15,208 nucleotides of DNA from Promethearchaeota archaeon (GTDB taxonomy: Archaea; Asgardarchaeota; Lokiarchaeia; Sigynarchaeales; SOKP01): positions 1-15,208 of the forward strand of contig JAHLWJ010000086.1 in NCBI GenBank assembly GCA_019057975.1, read 5' to 3'. How positions within the stretch are numbered: the stretch's first letter is position 1; each line of letters opens with the position of its first letter. Of the stretch, positions 7,429-15,208 are shown piece after piece. The notes under the pieces are model-generated. The model saw only the letters and a list, made by a program, of their open reading frames with translations. It did not search any database and was not told the origin of the DNA. The position numbers were made by a program, and so were the translations under genes.

Positions 7429-8244
7429 TTAATTATTTATTATATTTGTACAAGTTACTTTTTCATTTTTTAAAGAATTATATACATAGTTTTCTTTCAA
7501 TCCATTAATCAATTGTATAGGAACATTGAATTTACAAATCTGTTTTATAAAATCGATTTTACCTTCAATCCCACCTGTAACATCTATTTTTTTCTCCAAG
7601 TCCGCTAAGTCCAAGTCATCTAATTCACTTGAAAATATTTTAGATGCCAATTTTACATTTTTATCCTTAGGATCTCCATCATTAATAAAAATTCCATCGG
7701 TTTCAATTGCAAAAATAACTTTTGAGACACAATATTTTTGTAAGTTCTCACACAACTCAGAAATGATCTGATCTCCTGAAATTATAGAAAATGACCCTTG
7801 TTTATCAAAAATAATATCTCCATATAAAATAGGTAAAATATTAAGATCTAAAGCGGTTTCAATGATGTCAATAGATTTAGTAATGACATTTTCTGCGTTT
7901 TTTATAAAAATGCTGGAGGGTTGGATTGATAAAACTGGATAATTTCGTTCTAAAAATAAGTTTACTAAATAAGAATTAAATTTAATCATAGCTTGATGGG
8001 TTTCAGTTAATCCAAAAATTTGATTTGGAATAGAATTATCTAACCCCTTCGAAATGCTGTATTTTTTTGCTAGAGGATGTCCAAATGAGCCACCACCATG
8101 AATCAGTATTACTTTTTCGTTAGCATCAATAATTTGTTGAATTGTGCTTTTAGTAACCTCCTCTCTGATAAAAAAAGGTTTATTTTTATCAGTTAGTAAA
8201 CTTCCACCTAACTTTAATAGTATAATTTCATTCTTCCTTTTCAA
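7429..8244 (-). CDS. Isopentenyl phosphate kinase
   Basis: 271 residues from a TTG at 8244-8242. Another TTG two codons earlier (8250) is possible but touches the GAGAGAG purine stretch, whereas 8244 sits six bases after it. The enzyme phosphorylates isopentenyl phosphate to IPP with ATP, the last phosphorylation of the archaeal mevalonate route. It belongs to the amino acid kinase fold. Visible motifs, numbered from this start, are LKLGGSLLTDK (10-20), HGGGSFGH (49-56) with the His that marks phosphate-accepting IPKs, YGD (141-143), SGDQI (156-160), ETDGIF (181-186) and DVTGGIEGK (221-229). Length and motif order match the family. The GAGAG of its ribosome site contains the stop region of the mevalonate kinase gene, so translation is probably coupled. 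Its stop is 43 bases before the isomerase start. Confidence 0.95.
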   Translation of the reverse strand: MKRKNEIILLKLGGSLLTDKNKPFFIREEVTKSTIQQIIDANEKVILIHGGGSFGHPLAKKYSISKGLDNSIPNQIFGLTETHQAMIKFNSYLVNLFLERNYPVLSIQPSSIFIKNAENVITKSIDIIETALDLNILPILYGDIIFDKQGSFSIISGDQIISELCENLQKYCVSKVIFAIETDGIFINDGDPKDKNVKLASKIFSSELDDLDLADLEKKIDVTGGIEGKIDFIKQICKFNVPIQLINGLKENYVYNSLKNEKVTCTNIINN

Positions 8245-8257
8245 TTTCAACTCTCTC

Positions 8258-9193
8258 TCATCCGATCATAGTTTTCCAGGCATCATATCCTTTACTTTCG
8301 ATAGCATTAGCAATTTTTACTTGTTTTTCTTCATTTTCCGCCAAAGCAATAACCAAACCCCCTCGACCAGTCCCAGTCATCTTAGCACCAACAGCTCCAT
8401 TCTTTAATGCTATTTCAACCAACTTATCATTTATTTCTCCTGAAACTGTAATTTCTTGGAGAAGTTTGTGGTTTTGATTCATTAGATCTCCTATAGTGAT
8501 AATATCCCCATTAATTAATGCATTTTTAGCATCTTCTACTAAATTTTTATATTCAGCAAAAATTTTTTCGAATTTAACAGGGTTCTTTTCCTTTAAATGT
8601 CGAACATCAGCAACAACTTCTGTCGTTGATGCCGTAATTCCTGAATTTGCTATTACTAAAGACATCTTTTTTCGAGCTTGCAATAGATCCATAATATTTT
8701 TACCTCCACTCATGTTTTTTTTAAACCAAATTAACCCGCCATAAGTAGAAGCTGTGTTATCAATTCCAGAAGGTGTTCCGTGGTACGATTTTTCTCCTTC
8801 ATATGCCGCTTCATTTATTTTTTCATCGTCCAAATCAAGATTAAAAGTATCATTAAGGGCACGAGCTAAAGATGTGCATTGAGCGGCAGAAGCTCCAACA
8901 CCACTTGCAGCAATTAGATTACCGCTAAATGTTATCTCAAGTTTTTGATTTTTCGTATCTATTTTTAAATAATCAATAACGTTTTGTACGGATTGCATCG
9001 CCTCATTATGTTTTTGCTTTTTATAACCAGGAGTTGCTGGTCTCTGGTCATCAACCGTCCATCCATTTCCTTCAATAACTTTAACATCTGCTGTTGTATA
9101 CGACCCTAACGCAGATGCAATTGCTGATAGTCCATAAACTACAAAATGTTCACCGAATAAGATTGTCTTTCCATATCCCTTCCCTATACCCAT
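8258..9193 (-). CDS. mvk: Mevalonate kinase (GHMP family)
   Basis: 311 residues, usual for archaeal mevalonate kinase, which converts mevalonate to mevalonate 5-phosphate with ATP. Visible GHMP motifs are KTILFGEHFVVYG (9-21), the ATP loop SGVGASAAQ (97-105), GTPSGIDNTAS (139-149) with the catalytic Asp145, YGGLIWF, and the third motif KMTGTGRGG (271-279). The ATP loop lacks the Pro and one Ser of the common PxGxGLGSSA form, and motif three has TGTGRGG where GAGGGG is common. The substrate call rests on the GEHFVVYG signature and the cluster. Its ATG directly abuts the TAA of the dehydratase small subunit, with GGAGGT at 9206-9201 as ribosome site, and its TGA overlaps the next gene's ribosome site. 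Its neighbours make any GHMP kinase other than mevalonate kinase unlikely. Confidence 0.93.
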   Translation of the reverse strand: MGIGKGYGKTILFGEHFVVYGLSAIASALGSYTTADVKVIEGNGWTVDDQRPATPGYKKQKHNEAMQSVQNVIDYLKIDTKNQKLEITFSGNLIAASGVGASAAQCTSLARALNDTFNLDLDDEKINEAAYEGEKSYHGTPSGIDNTASTYGGLIWFKKNMSGGKNIMDLLQARKKMSLVIANSGITASTTEVVADVRHLKEKNPVKFEKIFAEYKNLVEDAKNALINGDIITIGDLMNQNHKLLQEITVSGEINDKLVEIALKNGAVGAKMTGTGRGGLVIALAENEEKQVKIANAIESKGYDAWKTMIG

Positions 9194-9583
9194 TTATTTT
9201 ACCTCCACAGTTCCTTCTGAGCCATTTACAACGAGAACTTGTCCAGTGCTTATGTTATTAATATCAATTTTATCAACACACGGGATTTCACTAATAATAC
9301 ATCCTACTGCTATGATAGTATCAATCTGTCTATTAACAATTGCTACTGGGGCTGTGTTATTTTTCTTCATTCGATACATTGTGTATGATCCTACTGTCGA
9401 TCCTTTACCAGTGGGAAAAACTAAAACTTTCCCTGTTATAGATTGACCTTCAAGTTCGTGTCCAACCTCAACCACCTTACCAGTATCAGGATCAACACCC
9501 CCATAAAATGAAATTCCATCTTTAGTAACAATTGCTTCTGCTTCAGCAATTCCTTTATATATTTTTCTTCCCGATAACTTCAT
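9194..9583 (-). CDS. Phosphomevalonate dehydratase small subunit (aconitase X swivel domain, DUF126)
   Basis: 129 residues from the ATG at 9583-9581. A frame extension to an ATG at 9604 exists, but GAGGAGG (9597-9591) sits seven bases before 9583, and this start gives a classical ATGA overlap with the large subunit's stop. The protein is the mobile domain that completes the aconitase-like active site dehydrating mevalonate 5-phosphate to trans-anhydromevalonate 5-phosphate. Visible motifs, numbered from 9583, are GRKIYKGIAEAEA (5-17), SFYGGVDPDTG (25-35), the Ser-rich loop FPTGKGSTVGS (56-66), NNTAPVAIVNRQID (75-88) and ISEIPCVD (97-104). In the family a Ser of the GKGST loop is part of the active site. 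Its size is normal for a separate small subunit. Some species fuse it to the large subunit; here they are separate and overlapping. Confidence 0.94.
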   Translation of the reverse strand: MKLSGRKIYKGIAEAEAIVTKDGISFYGGVDPDTGKVVEVGHELEGQSITGKVLVFPTGKGSTVGSYTMYRMKKNNTAPVAIVNRQIDTIIAVGCIISEIPCVDKIDINNISTGQVLVVNGSEGTVEVK

Positions 9584-10773
9584 CCTGTCGCCTCCTCGAT
9601 GCATTCTTCAATTGACCCAATTTTTACTTTAAACTTATTCTTTGCACGCCCATAATAGCACGCTTTTGCTGAATCTACCATAATTCCCTTAAAACGTCCT
9701 TTAATAGGGGCTACAACACAGCAAGTATCTGCTGCAAATTTTGCTCCTGCATCTTCAATTATTTTAGAATAACCTGCCTCATCAGCGATTCTTTTTGTAG
9801 GTCGAGCAGTTGTGATCCAAAATTCTTTTTTTACTTTCTTTCCATTCAATAAATTCGCAATTTTTGCGATTTCGTGGATTGAAGCATGAGGACAACCAAT
9901 ACTCACAAAATCTATCTCAAGATCATCATCAATAAGCTCATCTCGTGTTTTTTTCAACTTTTCTTGGCTAATATCAACAATAATATCACTTGGCCTAGGG
10001 TATCTATTATACTCTGGAGTTATTCCTTCCATATGAAATAATGCGGTCCCACCATAAGTAGCAACAGAAGCGCAAAATGACTTGAGTTCTTCAACAGTTG
10101 CTCTGGAAATTCCAGTTATGTAAGGTATTTTCTTTCCAAATTCAACCAACTTGTCTCCAATTATTTTTCCTAAAACTCCAAATTCGTCTGTACCTTTAAC
10201 TTGGGCATTAACTTCAAATAAAACTTCCCCATGACGATTTTCCTCCAAATGATACCCATATTTAGGTGTTTTCCCTATAATGGCTGACGCTAAAGCACTT
10301 GGGCCACCCTCACGATTAGTTCGAGCACCAATAACAGAATTAGAATAACAAACAGCACTACTTTCAGCCCAAGCAAGGTGTTGACCAAAATGAGGTGTAT
10401 TTCCAATTAAGTAAGGTGTACAAGAGCAGGTTGTTATAACCCCCATTTTAGCAAAAGCATCTATCGCACGATTCTGATTTTTAGCAAATTCTTTATCTAT
10501 CCCTAATGCCTGCCAATTTTCGCGATCCATTCCTGCGGGGTTTAATGTTGTTAACACTCTTACTTTACCATCTTCTGCCATTTCGCTTAAATATTCCAAT
10601 CCCGCTTCACCAAGATTAGCATAGGAAACTCCCGCTATCTGAACCCCAACAACATCTACCATGCATTCAGCATCAAAGATTTCACCTAATGCGGCTAAAA
10701 TCTCCATAGATTTTTTAGCGGCTTTTCCATACTTGCCATCCAGCATGTCTTGTTCTTCTGATGTCAACTTCAT
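9580..10773 (-). CDS. Phosphomevalonate dehydratase large subunit (aconitase X catalytic subunit)
   Basis: 397 residues, the normal length of the archaeal aconitase X large subunit, which carries an iron-sulfur cluster and dehydrates mevalonate 5-phosphate. Visible family features are MLDGKYGKAAKKSMEIL (10-26), QIAGVSYANLGEAGLE (45-60), TTCSCTPYL (114-122), WAESSAVCYSNSVIGARTNREGG (135-157), ATYGGTALFH (238-247), IGCPHAS (292-298) and AADTCCVVAP (347-356). Cys118, Cys294 and one of Cys351/Cys352 are the likely cluster ligands, and all are present. Aconitase X of other types acts on cis-3-hydroxyproline or unknown hydroxy acids. The neighbouring mevalonate kinase, UbiD-type decarboxylase and isopentenyl phosphate kinase make the phosphomevalonate assignment strong. 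It begins 17 bases after the decarboxylase stop and its TGA overlaps the ATG of the small subunit. Confidence 0.94.
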   Translation of the reverse strand: MKLTSEEQDMLDGKYGKAAKKSMEILAALGEIFDAECMVDVVGVQIAGVSYANLGEAGLEYLSEMAEDGKVRVLTTLNPAGMDRENWQALGIDKEFAKNQNRAIDAFAKMGVITTCSCTPYLIGNTPHFGQHLAWAESSAVCYSNSVIGARTNREGGPSALASAIIGKTPKYGYHLEENRHGEVLFEVNAQVKGTDEFGVLGKIIGDKLVEFGKKIPYITGISRATVEELKSFCASVATYGGTALFHMEGITPEYNRYPRPSDIIVDISQEKLKKTRDELIDDDLEIDFVSIGCPHASIHEIAKIANLLNGKKVKKEFWITTARPTKRIADEAGYSKIIEDAGAKFAADTCCVVAPIKGRFKGIMVDSAKACYYGRAKNKFKVKIGSIEECIEEATG

Positions 10774-10790
10774 TTCAATCTACTCTTATA

Positions 10791-12101
10791 TTATAAATAT
10801 TTATTCACATCTACTTTAGGAAACTCTGCTATATCAAAGCTTTTTCCTTTCACCACTAAAGGCTTGGTTAAATCAAAGCCAATCTTCGTCGTCATCTTCG
10901 TTCCCGGTTCAGCGCTCGGGTCTAAGCTACTTCCTGGTTCTTTGTCTTTGACAACCATTCTGGTGTCCCCTTGAAAACGCGTGGCGAAGCTCCATTCCAC
11001 AGCCAGAGGATTATAAATGTCGATATCTTTGTCAACAACAAAAACATGCTTGCAACTCGAGTGTCCCCTGAAAGTTCCTTCTATTGCCTTTCTTCCATCT
11101 TCTTCTGATTTTTTATCAATTTGAACTATTGCATGCAACCAAGAAGACCCGCCGGGACTAATATTTACATCCAAACACTTAACTCCTAATTCATTTACTT
11201 TACTGAAAATAGTGGGTTCCCTAGGCATACCCATCAATATTTTATGTTCAAGCGCCCCTGGTAATAAGGCTTGCCAAATCGCATCTTTTCTATGAGTAAT
11301 TCTTTTAACTTCAAAAATAGGTTCCTCTCTAATTACATCATATGTCTCAGTCAGATCAACAAAAGGACCTTCAACGTGTCTTTCTTCAAAAAAAACGCGC
11401 CCCTCTAATACAAATTCCGCTTCTGCGGGTATTAGAAGATCTACTGAGTTTGCTTTTACAACTTTAATTGGTTCTAGTGCATTAGCAATGTGTAATTCAT
11501 CAACACCAATATCAACAGAAGTAGCTCCAGCAATTAGAATGTTGGGGGTATTCCCAATACAAAAAGCTACTTCTACTTCGCCATTTTTTTCTAAAAATTT
11601 ATAGAAATGACGTCCTTTAACTATTCGAGTGGCAAATTTGTCTTTAGAATACTGCATTGCTCGATGAAAATCTAAGTTTTGCCCATAATCAGGATCTCTT
11701 GTTACAACTACTGCAGAACTAATGTAATTTCCCCCATCTTTTTCACAATGAAATAAAATGGGTATTTTATCTAAATCTATGCTTGATTCGATTACTTCTT
11801 GACAAGGAGCATTAGACACAATTTCTGGTTCAGAACGTTCAGATATTGCTTTTGAAAGCATTGGTATGAGATCTGCGGGAGTCACACCAAAATATGATGC
11901 AATAACATTCTTTGTACAGAACACGTTACCTACAACGCGAAAATCTGATTCTTTAATATTATTAAATATTACAGGGGTCGGTTCAATCTCCTTTAAAATT
12001 CCAGAAATATCTAGTTTTTTAGAAACTTCTACATCTACCTTTCGGAGTATTCCTTCCTTATCAATTTGGTTTATATATTCTCTAAATCCCATAAAATTCA
12101 T
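10791..12101 (-). CDS. Anhydromevalonate phosphate decarboxylase (UbiD family, prFMN-dependent)
   Basis: 436 residues, the usual length for archaeal UbiD proteins. It should decarboxylate trans-anhydromevalonate 5-phosphate to isopentenyl phosphate using prenylated FMN. Visible features are FREYINQID (6-14), the prFMN/metal-site positions Asn142, Arg147 and His165 (NLDFHR, GRH), EFVLEGRV (229-236), and the catalytic pair Glu239 and Glu244 in EERHVEGPFVDLTETYD (239-255), plus SPGGSSW (315-321) and FRGH (344-347). The spacing of Asn, Arg and His agrees with my memory of fungal Fdc1, which also has the Arg-Glu-Glu set. UbiD enzymes act on many unsaturated acids, so the substrate is inferred from the adjacent dehydratase and kinase genes. 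The start is the ATG at 12101; a second ATG three codons later is possible. UbiX at 5292 supplies the cofactor. Confidence 0.93.
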   Translation of the reverse strand: MNFMGFREYINQIDKEGILRKVDVEVSKKLDISGILKEIEPTPVIFNNIKESDFRVVGNVFCTKNVIASYFGVTPADLIPMLSKAISERSEPEIVSNAPCQEVIESSIDLDKIPILFHCEKDGGNYISSAVVVTRDPDYGQNLDFHRAMQYSKDKFATRIVKGRHFYKFLEKNGEVEVAFCIGNTPNILIAGATSVDIGVDELHIANALEPIKVVKANSVDLLIPAEAEFVLEGRVFFEERHVEGPFVDLTETYDVIREEPIFEVKRITHRKDAIWQALLPGALEHKILMGMPREPTIFSKVNELGVKCLDVNISPGGSSWLHAIVQIDKKSEEDGRKAIEGTFRGHSSCKHVFVVDKDIDIYNPLAVEWSFATRFQGDTRMVVKDKEPGSSLDPSAEPGTKMTTKIGFDLTKPLVVKGKSFDIAEFPKVDVNKYL

Positions 12102-12139
12102 CTTCTATACATGTCTATCTTGATAATATGAATAATAAT

Positions 12140-12172
12140 AGTGGTTTTTCTTAGAGGAGTTACAGAACCACT
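12140..12172. repeat. Inverted repeat in the HMGR-UbiD spacer
   Basis: AGTGGTT (12140-12146) and AACCACT (12166-12172) form a perfect 7-base inverted repeat around a 19-base loop, in the 81-base spacer before the decarboxylase gene. On the minus strand it begins directly after the candidate TATA box at 12172-12182, so it would overlap the transcription start. It could be an operator or an RNA hairpin. No U-rich run follows it on the minus strand, so it is a poor terminator. Confidence 0.5.
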
Positions 12173-12182
12173 TTTTATAAAA
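12172..12182 (-). promoter_or_regulatory. Candidate TATA box, internal promoter before the decarboxylase gene
   Basis: The minus strand reads TTTTATAAAAA immediately after the HMG-CoA reductase stop. Standard spacing would start transcription near 12150, leaving a leader of about 50 bases before the ATG at 12101. If real, it would let the lower pathway (decarboxylase to isomerase) be transcribed apart from HMG-CoA synthase and reductase. Confidence 0.4.
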
Positions 12183-13463
12183 CTAAAGGTTTTCACCATC
12201 ATTTATTTTTTTTAAAATTTCTTTTGCGTAATCAACTCTTATTTTTTTCGCTTCTATCATTTTTTTAGCAACTTCTTCTATTAATTCATCAGGTACACCC
12301 GCAATTTTTGCTATGTTACGAGAATGAAGTGCCATATGACCTTTTTGAATACCTTCCGAGGCTAAAGCCCTCAAAGCCGCAACATTTTGAGCCAAACCAA
12401 GAGCGGCACCTACCTGAGACAGTTCACTAGCACTTTTTACTTTTAAGATCTTCAAAGCTAATCGTGCCATAGGATGTATTTTTGTCATTCCACCGATAAT
12501 TCCTAGAGCAAGAGGGACTTCAATTTCTCCAACCAGATTTCCTTTTGAATCCAATTCGAATTTAGTTAATGGAGAATATTTTCCACTTAAAGAGGCAAAT
12601 GCATGAGCACCTGATTCTATAGCTCGAGTGTCGTTTCCAGTTGCTAATGTTAAGGCAACAATACCATTCATTATTCCTTTATTATGGGTGGTCGCACGAT
12701 ATGGATCAGCTAATGCAAATTCATATGCATTCAATATTCCTTCAACAACTTCGGGACCTCCTAATAAGTCTTTATCGAAAGTTGCTTTACTTTTTGCTAT
12801 TCGATGGGTAGCTAGATTCGATAAAATGCGTAGATAAATTTTTCCTTCAGTGACTTCTTCAATATAAGGGCTTACTGCTTCTGCCATTGTGTTAACTATA
12901 TTGGCACCCATGGCATCCAAAACATTAACCAATAAATGAATTATCAGCATCTTCCCTCTCTTTGTATCTAAATCCCGAATTTCCAGATCTAGTGCACCAC
13001 CACCTAATTCATTTAACAATGGATCTTGATCATTTGCGATCTTTAAAATTTGGTCTTTATTATCTAAAATTTGTCTTTTTGCATATTCAATATCCTGTAT
13101 TTTAGTTATCTGGATCTGTGAAATCATAACTGATCTTACATTTTCTGAAATAAAACCTCCATGTTTTCTAGCAAATTTGGCAGCATTCGAAGCTGCTGCA
13201 ACAACTGAAGGTTCTTCAATAACCATAGGGATTATATAATCTTTACTGTTTATTTTAAAATTGAAAGCTAAACCAAATGGTAATTGATAACTTCCAATGA
13301 CATTCTCGATTAAAGTATCAATCTGATTTGGCTTAAAATAACCTAATGTATTTAATATTTCAATTTCATCTTGATTTAAATTAACGAGCTCAGATAACAA
13401 TTTTCGACGCTCATCCATTGATAATTTGTAAAAACCAGATATATCTGAACGAAATTCTTTCAT
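12183..13463 (-). CDS. mvaA: HMG-CoA reductase, class II
   Basis: 426 residues, matching soluble class II enzymes (Pseudomonas mevalonii type), which have no membrane anchor. It reduces HMG-CoA to mevalonate with two NAD(P)H. Visible motifs are GFYKLSMDERRKLL (10-23), MVIEEPSVVAAASNAA (80-95), DAMGANIVNTMAEA (183-196), ATHNKGIMNG (258-267), GNDTRAIESGAHAFAS (276-291), GGMTKIHPMARLALKIL (324-340), and AQNVAALRALASEGI and GHMALHSRNIA (375-385). The catalytic set Glu84, Lys262, Asp278 and His380 is complete. The DAMGAN and TMAEAVSPY wording and the KGHMALH ending are class II, not the class I form usual in most archaea. Class II in archaea (Archaeoglobus, Thermoplasma relatives) is regarded as bacterial in origin. 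The coenzyme preference was not read. It follows HMG-CoA synthase by 161 bases. Confidence 0.95.
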   Translation of the reverse strand: MKEFRSDISGFYKLSMDERRKLLSELVNLNQDEIEILNTLGYFKPNQIDTLIENVIGSYQLPFGLAFNFKINSKDYIIPMVIEEPSVVAAASNAAKFARKHGGFISENVRSVMISQIQITKIQDIEYAKRQILDNKDQILKIANDQDPLLNELGGGALDLEIRDLDTKRGKMLIIHLLVNVLDAMGANIVNTMAEAVSPYIEEVTEGKIYLRILSNLATHRIAKSKATFDKDLLGGPEVVEGILNAYEFALADPYRATTHNKGIMNGIVALTLATGNDTRAIESGAHAFASLSGKYSPLTKFELDSKGNLVGEIEVPLALGIIGGMTKIHPMARLALKILKVKSASELSQVGAALGLAQNVAALRALASEGIQKGHMALHSRNIAKIAGVPDELIEEVAKKMIEAKKIRVDYAKEILKKINDGENL

Positions 13464-13529
13464 TAACTTTTCACAATTTTATAAATTAATAAATTTTTCT
13501 AAATCGTTTCAGATTTATTGGACCCCTTA

Positions 13530-13555
13530 AGATTGAGTGTACGTATGAGATTGAG
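13530..13555. repeat. Direct repeat upstream of HMG-CoA reductase
   Basis: AGATTGAG occurs twice (13530-13537 and 13548-13555), 18 bases from start to start, in the spacer between HMG-CoA synthase and HMG-CoA reductase. It lies where transcription would begin if the TATA-like element at 13561-13570 is used. An 18-base period places both copies on roughly similar faces of the helix, so this could be a regulator site. Chance is not excluded. Confidence 0.35.
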
Positions 13556-13560
13556 AAAGA

Positions 13561-13570
13561 TTTTATAATA
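13561..13570 (-). promoter_or_regulatory. Candidate TATA box for HMG-CoA reductase
   Basis: The minus strand reads TATTATAAAA, about 98-107 bases before the HMGR ATG. Transcription would start near 13538, giving a leader of about 75 bases. A second TATA-like stretch (13477-13486) is too close to the ATG for standard spacing unless the transcript is essentially leaderless. Confidence 0.35.
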
Positions 13571-13590
13571 TTCTATAATTGATATGATAG

Positions 13591-13607
13591 ACTTGGAGTT
13601 CTCAAGT
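13591..13607 (-). other. Small hairpin after the HMG-CoA synthase gene
   Basis: ACTTG and CAAGT pair around a short loop with one extra G-T pair, 18 bases past the synthase stop. The following minus-strand sequence is AT-rich but not a clean U tract. It might stabilise or weakly terminate the synthase transcript; the function is uncertain. Confidence 0.25.
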
Positions 13608-13624
13608 GCGTATTAAAAATAAAA

Positions 13625-15208
<1,584 letters not shown>

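Noticed and set aside
7526..8744. Plus-strand open frames opposite the kinase genes (7526-7771, 8144-8407, 8496-8744)
   Set aside because: They are antisense to well-conserved kinase genes and have no recognisable motifs or ribosome sites; treated as shadows.
8258..9193. GHMP kinase as phosphomevalonate kinase or diphosphomevalonate decarboxylase
   Set aside because: The GEHFVVYG and SGIDN signatures and the adjacent dehydratase/decarboxylase route fit mevalonate kinase. The other two enzymes would be redundant in this cluster.
10791..12101. UbiD homologue as a quinone-pathway decarboxylase
   Set aside because: No quinone genes are nearby, and it sits between HMG-CoA reductase and the phosphomevalonate dehydratase subunits, so the anhydromevalonate phosphate role is far more likely.
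11866..12837. Plus-strand open frames opposite the decarboxylase and reductase (11866-12123, 12628-12837)
   Set aside because: Antisense to conserved catalytic motifs, with no independent coding signal.

Overview
This AT-rich window reads as archaeal chromosomal DNA, most likely from an Asgard (Promethearchaeota) lineage. The archaeal evidence is a complete archaeal-type mevalonate pathway: phosphomevalonate dehydratase, a UbiD-family anhydromevalonate phosphate decarboxylase and isopentenyl phosphate kinase. There are also several TTG starts and TATA-like boxes in the spacers. The Asgard assignment is an inference. It rests mainly on a small protein (5900-6289) that looks like a longin/adaptin-sigma-type domain, and on the unusual mixture of gene types.

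Layout. Positions 1-2156 (+) hold the C-terminal part of a GH38 alpha-mannosidase that starts before the window. Facing it is a membrane alpha/beta hydrolase (2211-3899, -) with an eight- or nine-helix C-terminal region. Diverging from the hydrolase is a plus-strand group: a polyprenyl diphosphate synthase (4086-5153), a UbiX flavin prenyltransferase (5292-5840) and the longin-like protein (5900-6289). Their stops meet, with one base between, the end of a long minus-strand cluster running from the right edge down to 6291. In transcription order this cluster is HMG-CoA synthase (5' end cut by the window), class II HMG-CoA reductase, UbiD-family decarboxylase, large and small subunits of phosphomevalonate dehydratase (aconitase X), mevalonate kinase, isopentenyl phosphate kinase and type 2 IPP isomerase.

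How the genes work together. The cluster should convert acetoacetyl-CoA to HMG-CoA, mevalonate, mevalonate 5-phosphate, trans-anhydromevalonate 5-phosphate, isopentenyl phosphate, IPP and DMAPP. The plus-strand prenyl synthase then builds the long allylic diphosphates used for archaeal lipids. UbiX makes the prenylated FMN that the UbiD-type decarboxylase needs, from a dimethylallyl (di)phosphate that the pathway itself produces, so pathway and cofactor depend on each other. The only upstream step not visible is acetoacetyl-CoA thiolase.

The pathway looks mosaic. HMG-CoA synthase resembles the bacterial/eukaryotic MvaS type and HMG-CoA reductase is class II, whereas everything below mevalonate is archaeal. 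HMG-CoA synthase also carries a C-terminal Cys/His-containing extension that I do not recognise. The dehydratase subunits, mevalonate kinase and isopentenyl phosphate kinase are packed with ATGA, TAA-ATG and stop-inside-Shine-Dalgarno junctions, which suggests translational coupling. No tRNA, rRNA, CRISPR array, insertion sequence or integrase was seen, and no gene-free stretch exceeds 300 bases.
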